DNA of 64,000 nt from Turbatrix aceti (lineage: Eukaryota; Nematoda; Chromadorea; Rhabditida; Panagrolaimidae): the NCBI GenBank assembly GCA_963969345.1, contig OZ017767.1, forward strand, positions 6,600,739-6,664,738. Reading direction: 5' to 3'. Of the stretch, positions 33,702 to 46,000 are shown piece by piece; position 1 is the first letter of the stretch, and each line of letters starts with the position of its first letter. The translations under genes were made by a program, and so were the position numbers. Under the pieces are notes generated by a model that searched no databases, was not told where the DNA came from, and was given only the letters and a program-made list of their open reading frames with translations.

Positions 33702-34241
33702 CAGAGTTGTTCGATGCTCACCAAATTGCTCCTGCTCACTGCTCGCTCCTGCTCAGCTCACGAGCGCGAGCGGAGCGAGCGCGAAAAATTGGAGTGCTCA
33801 ATGAGCATGAGCAGAGCGAGCACGAAAAATTGGAGTGCTCAAAGAGCGCGAGCAGAGCGAGCGCGATAAATTTTTCAAATGAGCACTGCTCACTACAAAT
33901 TTAGTGCTACAAATACTAAAATACTGGTAGTTTCGATCAAAAATACGATGTTGGGGGTATCTCCAAGCAATATGCGGTCTTTCTTTTAGCAAAGGACTGA
34001 ATTTGTGACTCAAAATTTACTTTTTTTTGTGTGAGCCATGTTCGCTCATTGCTCGCTCTTGCTCAACTCACGAGCGTGAGCAGAGCAGGAGCAGAGAATC
34101 TGAGAATAAAAGAGCGCGAGCGGAGCGAGCGCGAAAATTTTAGGAACTCAAAGAGCATGAGCAGAGCGAGCACGGAAAATTGAATTGCTCAAAGAGCGCG
34201 AGCAGAGCGAGCACTGAAAATTGTCGAATTGAACAACTCTG
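33702..34241. mobile_element. Non-autonomous hAT-like element, copy 1 (540 bp)
   Basis: Starts CAGAGTTGTTCGATGC and ends GAACAACTCTG, flanked by a perfect 8-bp direct repeat GTTGAAGC (33694-33701 and 34242-34249). Both ends are packed with GAGCG(C/T)GAGC(A/G)GAGCGAGC-type subterminal repeats. The unique centre (about 33890-34030) is AT-rich and non-coding. 8-bp target duplication, CAGAG terminus and subterminal repeats are hAT hallmarks. It is a near-full-length relative of 45357-45895. Confidence 0.85.
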
Positions 34242-35441
34242 GTTGAAGCATCTGGAGTCACGTGACGAAAGGTCGATCGCTGCGGAAACTAAACCAGAAT
34301 CATGTGCACATGTGCGCGAAACATGCGGTAATTAAACAACCACATTTCGTCCTATTCCGGTTCCCGTGCCGTGCAAAAATTGCAAAAAAAACACCTCGAA
34401 AAAACAAATTCAAAAATTGCATGCAACCTGCGCTTCAAAAGCCAGCGTCGCCGCGAGTCTGATGACCAGACAAATAAATGGTCGCGTCGAGACCACGGAC
34501 GATGTCGACGAAGAATGGAAGCCACGTGAATAATTCGCAGCTCCCTCTCGCGACGACTGTTCGCATGCGCATGTGTGTCTACCGACGGGGGCTCTTTCGG
34601 ACAAACGTGAAAAGAGAGAGAGATGCAGGACCAAAAGGGAGCGAAGAGAGAGGAGACACGCGTTTTCACTCCGCGTCCCCGGGGTTGAGTGTTGGCGATC
34701 CGCGGATCGGGAGAAGAAAGGGGAGCGAGCGCGCGACCCACATCTCGCCTCCCCCCCCCCTCCCTGGTCGTGTGCTGGACGTGGATCCCGACGCGGCTTT
34801 TCTTTTCTTTTCTCACACATTCTCCCCTTATTCGTTTTGAGTCAAGTCCTTAGGTCCTGTCCTGTCTCATTGATTTTCGCGCTGCTGTTGTCATCGTTAT
34901 TCAACTTTTTTTCCGTAGGGGCAAAAACGGTTGATTTCGATACCTCGCTCGCTCCGCAGCTGACTATCACGCGTCCATAGCTATCGTCATCATCACCGCC
35001 GGCGGCGGAGTATACGACAACGCAGCACAGGCTCTTTTCTGTCTCTTCTTCGTTTCGTGTTTTTTTTTGCGTGTGCGCGCGTGACGAATCGAGCGAACGA
35101 ACGAACACGAGAAGAACAAAACCAGGCAATTCTTTTTTTTTTCTCGGGTTGTTTTACTGCTGTCATCGTCATCGTTGTTGTAACCGAGTACGGCGCGAGC
35201 GAGTGAATGAATCGATAAATTTGTTCTGTTCTTTTCTGTGATATCGATTTGAATATGCGTGTACGACGGATAATAACTTGTATCTCATTTTTCTTCTTTT
35301 TTTTGCAGACTCACTCTCACGCAGAACGAACAACGTTTTTGGTTTTGTGGGGTGGTGATTTGACTGCAGCAGGCATACACGCACACACTCATCCAACACA
35401 TACACACTTACGCGTCGTCATCTCTGTCTTTTTTTCTCACC

Positions 35442-36781
35442 ATGGCTATGAATCCAGAATAGTGAGTTGCTTTTTGTCTTCCAGATTGCTTTATTGTATT
35501 TTTTGGCATTTTTTTCAGCGATTACCTATTCAAACTCCTTCTCATCGGTGACTCGGGTGTCGGCAAGTCGTGTTTGTTGTTGAGGTTTGCTGATGATACG
35601 TACACAGAATCATACATTTCCACCATCGGAGTTGATTTCGTAAGTTTTTATTGTTGTTTTTTTGGACGCAGTTGAAAATCTGAAAACGTGGCAGCCAACT
35701 GGCTTTTTGCAGTTTGTTCTTTTTTTTCCGGGCAGGACGAAAAAAAAGCTTTTGTTATCGCCAGGTGTTTTTTTTGTGCAGTTGACGGAAATTATCTCAT
35801 TCGAAACAATCGTTACTGGGTAACGATACTTTTTTTGGATGATATTGACCACTTTTTTGGGGAAATTATCGATTTTGTTCCGGTTTTTATGATTTTATTG
35901 TTCCGTCGTATTTTTTCCTAATGTTCCTCTTTTTTTCAGAAAATCCGTACCATTGAGCTCGAAGGCAAGACCATCAAGTTGCAAATCGTGAGTCGATTAT
36001 AATCGAGGAAAACGAGGGATTATGCACTGACTTTTGTTATTTTCAGTGGGATACGGCTGGACAGGAACGCTTCCGGACCATCACATCCAGTTACTACCGA
36101 GGCGCACACGGTATCATCGTTGTCTACGACATCACGGATCAGGATTCGTTCCAGAATGTCAAGCAATGGCTACAGGAAATTGATCGCTACGCCTGCGAGA
36201 ATGTCAACAAGCTTCTCGTCGGAAACAAGTGCGACATGACCAACAAGCGTGCCGTCGAGACTTCTGTTGCCAAAGTGGGTTTTTTGCGGGGAGGGGGAAA
36301 TTTTATAAAAAAAATTTAGGCCTAGAATTTTGAAGAAAGAATCCAACATTTTTGATCTGAAATTAAAAAAAAACAGTCAAATATTTGTTTGGCCTAAAAT
36401 TACCCAAAACACAATTTTTATTGCGTTTTTCAACATTTTTTTCCTATTTTTTAGGCAATTTTTTTCGTTTCAAGAGTACGGAAATTTTTGAGGTCGAAAA
36501 TTTTACCCAGAAAAAATTTTAGCTCCATTTTTTACCAATTTTTTTTCTGTTTTCAAATATTTACGAAACATTCGTTTCAGGAGTACGCAGACCAACTAGG
36601 CATCCCCTTCCTGGAGACGTCAGCGAAGTCTTCGACGAACGTAGAGCAGGCGTTCGTAACGATGGCAACTGAGATCAAGAACCGCATGGGTCCCCTACAG
36701 CAAGCCGGTGCCAATCCGAGTGCCGTCCGCATCGGGCCATCACAGCCAGTTCAGGATCGCAAATCCGGCGGGTGCTGTTGA
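35442..36781 (+). CDS. RAB1: Rab1-type small GTPase
   Basis: Exons 35442-35461, 35519-35639, 35940-35987, 36047-36274 and 36581-36781 give 205 residues, the same length as human RAB1A. RAB1 controls tethering and fusion of ER-derived vesicles at the Golgi. G motifs are intact: GDSGVGKS (P-loop), TIGVDF (switch I), [20 protein letters not shown] (switch II), NKCD and the ETSAKSS base-binding loop. The C-terminus SGGCC carries the double geranylgeranyl site. The effector and Rab-family residues match RAB1 rather than RAB8 or RAB35. The first exon codes only seven residues (MAMNPEY); a long CpG-rich 5' region precedes it. Confidence 0.97.
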
Positions 36782-37996
36782 GGCGGGGTAAAAAAAAAAG
36801 AGAAGACGCGTTGTGTCGTGGCTGCTGCTAGTCAGTCGGCGGTTGGGGCCTCCTGCAGTGTGACTTGGTGTGTGTTTTTTTCTTCTTCTTCCAAATTTCA
36901 CTTGTTTTCTTCTGTACGTTTTCCCTAAATTCATCCATCCATCCATCCATCGAGTCCAAATCCAAATCAAAACCATCAAGATCCTGAAAAATTTGTCTCT
37001 ATGTTGTATTTTCCCTTTTTTCTAATATCTTTCTTCTCGAATTTGAATTTATTTGTTATATTTTATTTTATTTTATTTTCTCTTTTGTCATCCATGGCCT
37101 CTCGTTTCGTCCCCTCCCGCTCAACAACTACTGATTGATTTATCGTGCGTACCCCCACTCTCTTCCGCCTCCCATAATGATGACCTTTCGCGATCGTGTT
37201 GTGCTTCTTTCTTGTGAACAGTAAGTGTAAGTATAATGACCAAATAACGGTAATTGGTGGAGGAGCAAAGGGGACAGAATTTGGGGGCGAGACATAAAAA
37301 TTCGGGCAGCTGCCGAAAAAAAAATTCATAATTTTAGAAAAAATACGAATTTTAAAGCAAGGCATAAAAATTTTTTTCTAATTTATAAAAAAAATTAGAA
37401 AAACAATTATTTAAAACAAGTTTTTGCTTTGTAAAATTTTACTCATTTTTTAACAACTTTTTTCGGTCTTAAACTTCAAAAATTCTAAAAAAAAATTGAG
37501 TTCAAACCAGGGTTTTCGACCGCTCCTGAAATCGCTCCGCTCTTCACTCCGCTCCTGAGCGGGAACGGAGCGAGCGGTGGAAAATAAAAAAAATAAGGAG
37601 CGCGAGCGGAGCGAGCGGTACAAAGTGTCAAATTAGAAAACCCTGGTTCAAACTGAAAAAAATTGAAAAAAAATTGTTTTTGAATTTTTCCGATCGGCAT
37701 AAAAATCTGAGCCAAATTCTGAGTAATATTTTTTGTCAAATTACTTTTCTTGCTTCATTTTAGAGTTTCGTTTTGCTGAATTTGAACAAATTTTTGTCAA
37801 AAAAATGTGTAAAAATGTAAAACAATTATTCACCTGAGAAAATTCTAACACTAAAATTTTGAAAAAAAACGCATTTTACGTAAAAAAATGTCGAATTGTC
37901 CCCGGATTTTTTCCGGACGATGGGTTAGTCCAATTTATTGGATCGTACACAAATCGACCACTTTTATAAATACAAAATTCTGATTTCATCCCTCAG
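36782..37996. other. RAB1 3' UTR and convergent spacer
   Basis: Holds an (ATCC)n microsatellite (about 36932-36951), AT-rich sequence, and a 138-bp hAT-like element (37508-37645). No exon. The minus-strand SLC35A gene ends at 37997. Confidence 0.6.
37508..37645. mobile_element. Mini hAT-like element (138 bp)
   Basis: Starts CAGGGTTTTC and ends GAAAACCCTG (perfect 10-bp terminal inverted repeats) between perfect 8-bp duplications GTTCAAAC (37500-37507 and 37646-37653). The interior has GGAGCGAGCGG-type subterminal repeats related to those of the 540-bp elements. Confidence 0.85.
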
Positions 37997-40122
37997 TTAC
38001 GACCTGACCGGGAGACCCTTCTGATTGGTCTCACGGTAGGGGTACTTGGTGTACAACACGATGGACGCGATGACGAAACCTGTGCCGAGGACGAAGAAGA
38101 AGTTGGGTACAAAGTCGAAAATGAGCCAGGATCCCAGCGCTGCGCCGATGATGGCCGTGCTCTGAGCGTAGCCCTTGAGAATGTTATCCGCGTATTTGAT
38201 GACGACGCTAATCAGCAGTCCACCCGTCGAATTTGTCAGAGTCATGAGCCAGACGAGGCTGTCGAAGCCCTTGAAGAGGCCGTACTCCCGTATGGCCTCG
38301 GAATCTTTGTAGAACATGCTTGCGGCAGCCATGACGAGTCCAAAAGAAGCGAGACGTATGTTCTGCATCCAGACGTTGTGCGTCGACTGTTTGAGCACCT
38401 TTTCCATGTAGACACCTGCGAACGCGGACGTGAAACACATGGTCACGACCGCGGTGAGGCCGAGGAGGGGTGATTGTTCGACGAAGCCGGCTGTGGGCTT
38501 GGGTGGTTCGTACTGCATTTGGACGTCTGAGACGCCGATGATTAGGAGAAGGAGGGCGATCCACTGATTGCGCGAGAGCTGTTTGCCGAGGATAAAGTAC
38601 AGCATCAGCGCTGTGGTCATGATTTTGAGCTGGTAGGTCACCTGAAAACCGGATCAGGGTTGAGTTTGCGAACAAATTTAATTTTTTTCGTTCGTGTTCG
38701 TTCGCGAACAGATTTTTATTAAATTTGTTTGTTCACGAACAACTTAAATTTTTCATACAGATAAAACGAACAAAAATTGGAACAGTGTCAAAAGTGATGT
38801 TATGTGACAAGAAATGGCAAATAACATTTATAAAATTTATCCGAAAAAAATTGTAGAAGATCCAAAACGATAAAATGTGAAATACAAAATTTTTAATTTT
38901 TATGCAAATTTTTTTTGCACAATTAAAAAATTTATGTTCGTTTGTGTTCGTTCGTTCGCGAATACGATCAAAAATGTTCGCGTTTGTTCAATTTTTCCAA
39001 CAAAATTTTACAATTGTTCGTGTTTGTTCGCGAACAAGAAAACCGCTATTCGTCCATCTTTGCTTCAGATACTCTATTTTGTAGAATTTTTCAGACGATA
39101 AAATTTTTCAAAAATTCTGCGGACGTAAAAAAAAGAACGTGATCTTTGTTCAAAATCGTCAGGAATTCAATTTTCGGAAATCCACCACTCCCGAACAAGC
39201 TACGGATTGTGTAACACTCGTCCTGCAACTTTCAAGTGTCCAGAAATGCGTTTAGCTGGTATTTCACGTCGATGACCCGCTAAATCCGCTCTCGAGACGG
39301 GCCTCGTCGCTCGGACATGTCCCTTTTCTGGTCGATCCCCGGGGCTGTCTCGTCTCGTCTGCTTTGACCCCTCTCAAGCGCGCGCTGATTCCAATCCCAA
39401 AGTTGAAATAAAAAACCTGGTGCTCGTTTCAGGTACAGAGGTGAGAGGAAATGTGATCCCAAAAAGGTTGACACCCAACAAAGCGACGCGCGTCCTGTTC
39501 GCTCTTTTTTTTGTGTCCTTCGACCCGACAAAGGTGTTGTTGTCCGGGAGCACCCCCAGAATTACTCACACAAAAGGTCGTCGCCTCCAGATTGGTGAGG
39601 GCGATGTAATACAGGTTGTTCTGAAGCAGGTAGATGACCGCTGGGACCAGGATTTTGAGCGTCTCGACGTAGTCGTCGAAGAGCGCTGACCGGACGGATT
39701 CGAGGAACCTGAAATCGGTTTTTTTTTGGGTGTTCACCTGGTTGTTGGGAAAAAAATAGTTTAAATGGATTTTTTTTATTTTACCTGATTTTGAGAAAAA
39801 AAATGCAGAAATATATTTTTTTGGATTTTACCTGGTTTTGAGAAAAAAAACTTACATGGAAACAGATCGCTCCTTAGCGATGAGAATACTGGAGCACAGA
39901 GTGATCTTGATGACTTCCATGAAAAAGACGTTGACCGTCGTGATGAAAACCTGGCTTTCCTCACGGTAACGCGTGGATCGGACCATCAAAGGCATGCTAA
40001 AGTTTATTCCGCCCGTTAACTTTTCTTCGCCCAGAACGAATAAAAGCCTCTGGATCCTACCTGGCCTGCTGGAGAGTAAGCAGCAGAATTCCAACATATT
40101 TGTAGAGTTCTTGGGTTTTCAT
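37997..40122 (-). CDS. Golgi nucleotide-sugar transporter (SLC35A family)
   Basis: Minus-strand exons 40122-40061, 39996-39856, 39708-39570 and 38641-37997 give 328 residues with about ten transmembrane helices. SLC35A proteins exchange UDP-galactose, UDP-GlcNAc or CMP-sialic acid for nucleoside monophosphates in the Golgi. The family core is clear: LLTLQQASMPLMVRSTRY at the N-terminus, LQNNLYYIALTNLEATTF joined to VTYQLKIMTTALM across an exon junction, then NSTGGLLISVVIKYADNILKG, the substrate-site helix. The exact sugar cannot be fixed from sequence; UDP-Gal or UDP-GlcNAc is most likely. A CCTTTCAG acceptor lies 3 nt before the ATG, a typical trans-splice site. The 928-nt third intron holds a dispersed GTTCG repeat. 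Confidence 0.93.
38674..39030. repeat. Dispersed GTTCGTTCG repeat in SLC35A intron
   Basis: Left end TTCGTTCGTGTTCGTTCGCGAACAG, interior CAGATAAAACGAACAAAAATTGG.., right end with GTTCGTTTGTGTTCGTTCGTTCGCG and TGTTCGCGAACAAG. Same subfamily as the copy near 3.2 kb (shared AT..TTTAT(C/A)AAATTTA.CC block). Confidence 0.7.
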
Positions 40123-42931
40123 GCCCTGAAAGGCTAACATGATTCGGCCGTAGATTGGATGCATGACGGCTCAGAAACGAACACCGAACAAGTTGGTTGG
40201 ATTGAAGTAAGACGAAGAAAGAAAGTGCACGTCGCTTTTTCGACGGAACAATGTCGATTTCTGTTTTTGGGTCGCCTGCGTCCCTGCCAGCACGGCATGC
40301 TATCACCGGTCGTCATCTTTTATTCCTTTTTTTCCTCCGCCGGTTTTCAGTGCGAGTCATCCGCTTTGTTAGCAGTATATCTCGGAGGCTGATCTCGAAA
40401 ACGAGGCGCTCGAATGAATTGAATTTTATCCTCTCGTGTCAGCGGAGTTCCTCTTCCTGTGCTTTGCAACTTGGATACCGGTTTTTTTTAGTTTGAAAGG
40501 CCAAAAATTTAAATTCAGCAGTAAAATCAAAGATTCCAGTTCAAAAAAAATGTGTGCAAAATTTTTTTTGATTTTTCCAAAAATAATTCATAAAATTTGT
40601 ATCTCAAAAAAATCTTTTTTTGCGTTTTTTTTCACTTCAAAAACCTAAAATTTATCAAAATTCAGTGAAATCAAAGATTTCAGTTCAAAGAATTCAAAAA
40701 TGTATGCAAACAATTTTTTTCTGATCATTCCAAAAATATTTCATCAAATGTAACAAAAAAAGTCAATTATGTTTTTTTGAATGCTGTTTGGGTTTCCAGC
40801 CACTTGCCCACGTCGGGAGTGTTCCAGAGCCTCCCAAATTAGCAACGTGAAGTGATTTGTCGAAACGAGAGACTCCTCAAGCCAAACCAGTGCCTTGAGG
40901 GTCACCGAGGCCTGATGACCTCTCACGGATCCATCATCGTCATCATCCGAGAACAGACGCGACTCATCCTCGGCAGCCAGCGTCCTCCGAAGGGGGGGGG
41001 GCGCGTCGATGCTTGCTTGCGTGCTCACAGGCCTGAAGGAGTAGCCATAAGCGCAAAAATTCAACACCACCAAGAGGCATTGTTTCAATCCTGGCCAGAA
41101 GAAGAAGGTGGGGGGTGAAGGTGGACTGTGATTTGTTGGCGACGAAGAAGACGAAGACGAAGACGAAGACGAGCACTCGAGACAGGGATGACAAGAGTGT
41201 GCGCGCCCGCGCTCGGCTGGCCGGCCGGGAGTGACCTCCTCGCCTCCACCCGCATCGGGAGACACACGGGAGGAGAGGGTCACTCGCTGCTGGTCCTGGC
41301 TGCTGGCTGCTTCTGGCTCTCTCCCTGCGGCTTGTTTTCTTTCTGTTTTCGCTCCGACCCTACGTAGGGACTGGCTGCCACACGTGTTAGCAGCTCTGCT
41401 CAGTTCCTCGCTCACTCCCGATTCAATCGAGCACGATTTGTGTTTGCTATAATACTTTGTTTTGATCTACTTTACTCCTTTTTTCTCAATTATATAATAA
41501 TTGTTACGCAGTTCATTGTTTTACGCTGACTTCATCGTAATTTGACTGATCGTTGAGTCTGGGCCCCGAGGGCCGCTATTTTTTGTCCTCGGAGCCGTCT
41601 AAGAAATTGTTTCAAAATTCAGCGTTCATGCCAACAAAAACCCAATTTATAAAATTACGGTAAAATTTCAACTGTTTTTTTCTCCATTTTTTGCGCGAAT
41701 TTTTTTATGAAAAATCAGCACCAACTTTTTTGTCCCTTTTTTTCTTACCAAGGATCCAATTTCGTTTAATAAAAAAATTCGTTTACAAAAAAAACGGATT
41801 AACCCCTCCAAAAATCCATTTCTAATCCAGTCCCATTTTTGTTCATCTGAAACTCCCAGACAAACAAAAAACGTAAAAATTACAAATTAATCGGCGTTAA
41901 TCCGTTGTAGCCGACTGATGAGGGTGGTTTTTTTCGATTTTTCGTTGGATGACACCCCTCCCTCTGCGGATCGGATCAAAAGCGATCCATCCCGTGTGTG
42001 TGTGTAGAGTTCATCGGTGGCCAGTAGCGGCCAGCCGGGGGGGGTTTTGGTTTTATTTGCTTTGACAGCTTGATCGTGAAGCAAGCAAGCAAGCAAGCAA
42101 AGTGACCCCGTCGTGGATCCGATCCGGGACCCCAGGTCCCATCCGCAGAGCCAGCCAGAGTTGAACGGACGACGACGATGGTGGTGATGGTGGTGGTGGT
42201 CACCATTGTTATTATGCAAAGATTTTCATTTTCTATTACCTTCTGCGCATCTGTGCATCTGCGCGCGAGTGTCGTTTCAGCTTGACAGCCGCCGAGCTGG
42301 AACCTGACCCCTATTTAGCCGCCGACGACGGCTGCTGTCCTGTCAGGTAACAGGTCGACATCCATGACTCATGACTTGGAAGAATCTTTTTGTCAGGCTA
42401 GGCTTTGTTATTTTCCTGAACTTTGTTCTGTTTTTTTTGTTGACTCTGTCGACTTTGACCAATGGTCAGTTTGTTCTAAAATCAAAATAAATTTTATGCA
42501 TTTCTAAAAAAAAAATTTTTTCCAATCCAAATTAAATATTTTTTGAAAAATTTTATCAGGTGTTTGTTTTTCTACAATTTTTTTTATTTTTTATACGATT
42601 TCACAAAACCCAGACGTTTTTTTTTGTTGGAAGCATCGGTTGACGCTTTTCCTCCATTTTGGTTGATTCGGACGCGTTCGTTCCCCTACTCGATGAAGCT
42701 CAGCCGGTCAATTAAGCCTCTGGCGACCGCGATTGCTTGGTCACACGCGCGACGAGTCTCGAGGGTAATCCGGGTCAATTTGAGACGTGGGAGCCCCCTT
42801 CTTCGCCTTTTGCCCTCACTTCGGCGTCGTATAATTCGTCAAAGTCACAGACGCCTCCCTCGCCACCGGTGAAGCCAAGCCGGCTCTTCGTCAATTTTAC
42901 GCCCCGGCCTTCTACAGAAAAGAAGAATAAC
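40123..42931. other. Intergenic, low-complexity and repeat-prone
   Basis: Contains (GACGAA)n at about 41140-41172, (GCAA)n at about 42079-42100, (GGT)n at about 42180-42200 and G-rich tracts. A 223-codon minus-strand frame (40744-41415) runs through the GACGAA repeat, reading Ser-rich; it is not supported by splice sites or family similarity. Positions 42737-42931 are open in frame with the next gene but lie upstream of its signal peptide. Confidence 0.45.
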
Positions 42932-44575
42932 ATGCTCATCCTCAGTTATCTCGTCGTCACAGCGAGTTTAGCGCTTTCTGCCAGCGGTAATTTTACTTTT
43001 TTTCTATTTTTGGGTATTCAATTGACTTTTTTGAACTTTTTCAGCAGGCTACAGTCGCTCCATGGGTAATACAGTAGCCAGAGCGATAGAAAACACAAAG
43101 TCAAGGCAATCGCTGCCGTCGCGGACCATGAACATCCCCCACAACAATAATCAGCAGCGAGCGACCCGCTCTGAAACGCTCGACGTCGAAAAACTGAATG
43201 TATTGATCAAAAGTTTCGACAAAACGTGGACCCTGCCTAGAGACGGCGCAAAAGAGCCCGTAGGCTCTAATTTCCAATACAAAAAAACGTGTTCGTCAAT
43301 CTTCAAAGTTAGGCACGGTGCGTGCCAGCAGACGGGATTCGGCGTCATGTGCTTCAACTACTGCCACGAGCAGAACGAGAAGCTCATTTTCAAGTGCCAA
43401 GATCTGTCTGACGCTACGTTCTGCCGTAACAACGGAAACTTTGATTCTATTCTGACAAAGTACCGAAAAGATCCGTACAAGGCGAAGGCTTTTATCCATC
43501 AAATGATCAGCCGGTGCTACGCGACGGCGGTTTGCAATACTCAGACTGGCATTTTGAATTCCACCCTCATCGATGGAGAAATCGCGGAATCCAAAGCAGG
43601 CGCTACGCAGGCTCCTGCGAGGGTCAGTGGGCTGAGGACCCTTGCACCGCTCAAGGGCAGCAAGAAGGCCTACCCCGTCGAGGCCGTGGGTTTTTACCTG
43701 TCCAAAAAACTAATATATAATATTTAAAACAATGGAAAATTTCAGGATAAACAGGAAAAGCTGCAGCCCGAATCCACAACCCCCTCAGGCAAGACAAACA
43801 TCTGGGACCGCTTCACAATCAGCCAGAAGGCGAAGCCGACGCCCAAATACGTGCCCTTCTGGCAGAGGCTGCTCTCATCCACCACGACACCTGTTCCTGA
43901 GTATGCTGAGGAATTGACAACGCCCGCGACGTTCGCGACGAGCAAGGAACCCTCTGCAGAGGTTGTAGACCCCGAAGAACCTGAGAGCGTCGAAGAAGAG
44001 GCCACAACCACTGAGGAACCTACCACGACGACCACCACTACCACGCAGAAACCGACTACGACCACCCCGAAGACCACTAAGAAGTTTGTTGGCGTCTTAA
44101 AAAAAAATTTTTGTGATCAGAAAAAATTTTTAGAGTGAAAAAAGTGACGTTGCCGACAAAGCGAGCCAAGTCTAGGCCACGAACCAGACCCACAACGTCA
44201 AAACCGTCGACTACAACAACGCTTCCGCCTACGACGACCACGGAGGAGATTTATACCACGACGTCTGAAATCCAGACGCCTGAACCTGAGCCTGAAGAAC
44301 CCGAAGTCGAGCCGGAACCGGAACCCGAAGTCGAGTCAGAGCCAGAATCAACGACCGAGGAACCCGAACCACCGACCCCCGAGCCGGCAGAATCCACGCC
44401 GACGCCGACAAAATCAAAGCACACCTTCGCGCCCCTTGCCGTGACCCCCGCCCCGACCCCCGTCGTCGGAGGCCCCGAATTCACAGAAGGCAGGGCCACC
44501 ACCGGATTCTGGAACAAGTTCCAGCCAGGTCGATGGTACCAATCGGTCCACTACTTTACTAACACGGGCAAGTAG
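42932..44575 (+). CDS. Secreted protein with Cys-rich domain and Thr/Pro/Glu-rich tail
   Basis: Exons 42932-42986, 43045-43685, 43746-44083 and 44134-44575 give 491 residues. A signal peptide ([19 protein letters not shown]) precedes a basic Asn/Gln-rich stretch. A compact Cys-containing domain covers about 75-165 ([41 protein letters not shown]). A long Thr/Pro/Glu tail follows, with TTTTTT runs and PEPEPEE repeats typical of heavily O-glycosylated extracellular matrix proteins. The layout recalls nematode chondroitin-proteoglycan core proteins, but I cannot assign a family. The second exon's donor (GCC|GTGGGT) is chosen because other joins hit a stop. The first acceptor is a TTTCAGCAG tandem site, so one Ala may be optional. 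Confidence 0.75.
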
Positions 44576-46000
44576 TAAATATAACCTGCAGTTTCCTGCA
44601 ATCAATCATCCTTCCGCTCCGAATCGTGTGCCTATATCCTATCCGTTGTTCATTTTCGTTCCACTACCCCAGTCGTTGTCGCCTACATATACATTTGTAC
44701 TTCCTCGTCCGCTAGTCAAGCGCCGTGGGCTGTCGCCGGCAGCCTCAAATACTTTCCCAACTTCCTTCCCCATTCATTGTCGGTTATCGTTTTGTGTGTA
44801 CAGACACATATTTTTGTCATACGGTAAAGCTTCGTCATCAAATTTTCAAAAAAAAAAAGGATGAATCAACGGAGGTGGTTTCTTGGTTTTTGTTTGAAAA
44901 ATGAGTTGCTTCTGCTTTTTTAAAAAGACTTTAAAAAGTGCTGCGTGCGCGGAGGCGCGTGTTCTTTTGTCCTGGGCTGCACGAGCAACCAACCGCGCCC
45001 CAGGCCATGACACACCCACAGCGGCACGCCCGTCTGTCCGCAATTTGCGGGCACCAAGGCAGCGTGCGTGCAGGCAACCGCAACACGTCATTCTGCTAGC
45101 TTGGCATGCCACGACGCTCTAATTATCTACGTACCACACCGGTCGCGCGATTTACCTGCATCGCGCTTGGCGAAGTGTTCACAACGCTGTACGATTTTCC
45201 GTATCGCGCTCATCTGTCGATCACCTTACTGGATGTCCGCAGGGTGTCAGCCTTCGCAGGACATTGATTTTCGTTGGTTGTCAACATCTCTTTTGCGTTC
45301 ATAGTAAAAGTGTTGATTCGATGCACTCTTCACCTTTCGTTGAAGCGTGTTCTTTTCAGAGTTGTTTAATTCGACAATTTTCAGCGCTCGCTCTGCTCAC
45401 GCTCTTTGAGCAATTCAATTTTCCGTGCTCGCTCTGCTCATGCTCTTTGAGTTCCTAAAATTTTCGCGCTCGCTCCGCTCGCGCTCTTTTATTCTCAGAT
45501 CCTCTGCTCCTGCTCTACTCACGCTCGTGAGTTGAGCAAGAGCGAGCAATGAGCGAACATGGCTCACACAAAAAAAAGTGAATTTTGAGCCAAAATTCAG
45601 TTCCTCACTAAAAGAAAGACCGTATACTCCTTGGAGATACCCCCAACATCGTGTTTTTGGTCGAAATTACCAGTATTTTAGTATTTGTAGCACTAAATTT
45701 ATAGTGAGCAGTGCTCATTTTAAAAATTTCTCTTGCTCGCTCTGCTCGCGCTCTTTGAGCAATTCAATTTCTCGTGCTCGCTCTGCTCATGCTCATTGAG
45801 CACTCCAATTTTTCGCGCTCGCTCCGCTCGCGCTCGTGAGCTGAGCAGGAGCGAGCAGTGAGCAGGAGCAATTTTGTGAGCATCGAACAACTCTGGTTCT
45901 TTTGCATCGAGTGACTTAATCGGGATTTTGGATTTAGAGCGAGCGATGTCCGCCTGCTTTGCTTCAACTTGGTGACTTTCAACGTCCACGCGCATCCGGT
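44576..46000. other. Intergenic with second hAT-like element
   Basis: 44900-45200 is mixed-composition without an exon. The 539-bp element 45357-45895 occupies the rest up to the MFS promoter. Nothing else is supported. Confidence 0.55.
45357..45895. mobile_element. Non-autonomous hAT-like element, copy 2 (539 bp)
   Basis: Inverted relative of 33702-34241 along its whole length. Starts CAGAGTTGTTTAATTCG and ends CGAACAACTCTG, flanked by perfect 8-bp duplications GTTCTTTT (45349-45356 and 45896-45903). Subterminal GCTCGCTC(T/C)GCTC(A/G)(C/T)GCTC arrays sit at both ends; no coding capacity. Confidence 0.85.

Larger units (their letters stand above)
30515..35441. other. Large gene-poor interval upstream of RAB1
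   Basis: About 4.9 kb without a supported exon. Contents: G/C-rich polypurine tracts (31090-31200, 31880-31910, 33005-33012), a tandem repeat (32456-32604), an isolated tRNA B-box-like motif (32643-32653), a hAT-like element (33702-34241), and a strongly CpG-rich stretch 34480-35140 that probably contains RAB1 promoter and 5' UTR. Long open frames here (e.g. 34352-34820) are compositional and overlap on both strands. Confidence 0.45.

Noticed and set aside
34352..34980. Overlapping long frames on both strands upstream of RAB1
   Set aside because: CpG-rich sequence lowers stop frequency; frames are Arg/Ser/Pro-rich on both strands with no splice logic.
40744..41415. 223-codon minus-strand open frame
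   Set aside because: Runs through a GACGAA microsatellite giving poly-Ser/poly-Asp, has no family match and no typical acceptor before its ATG.
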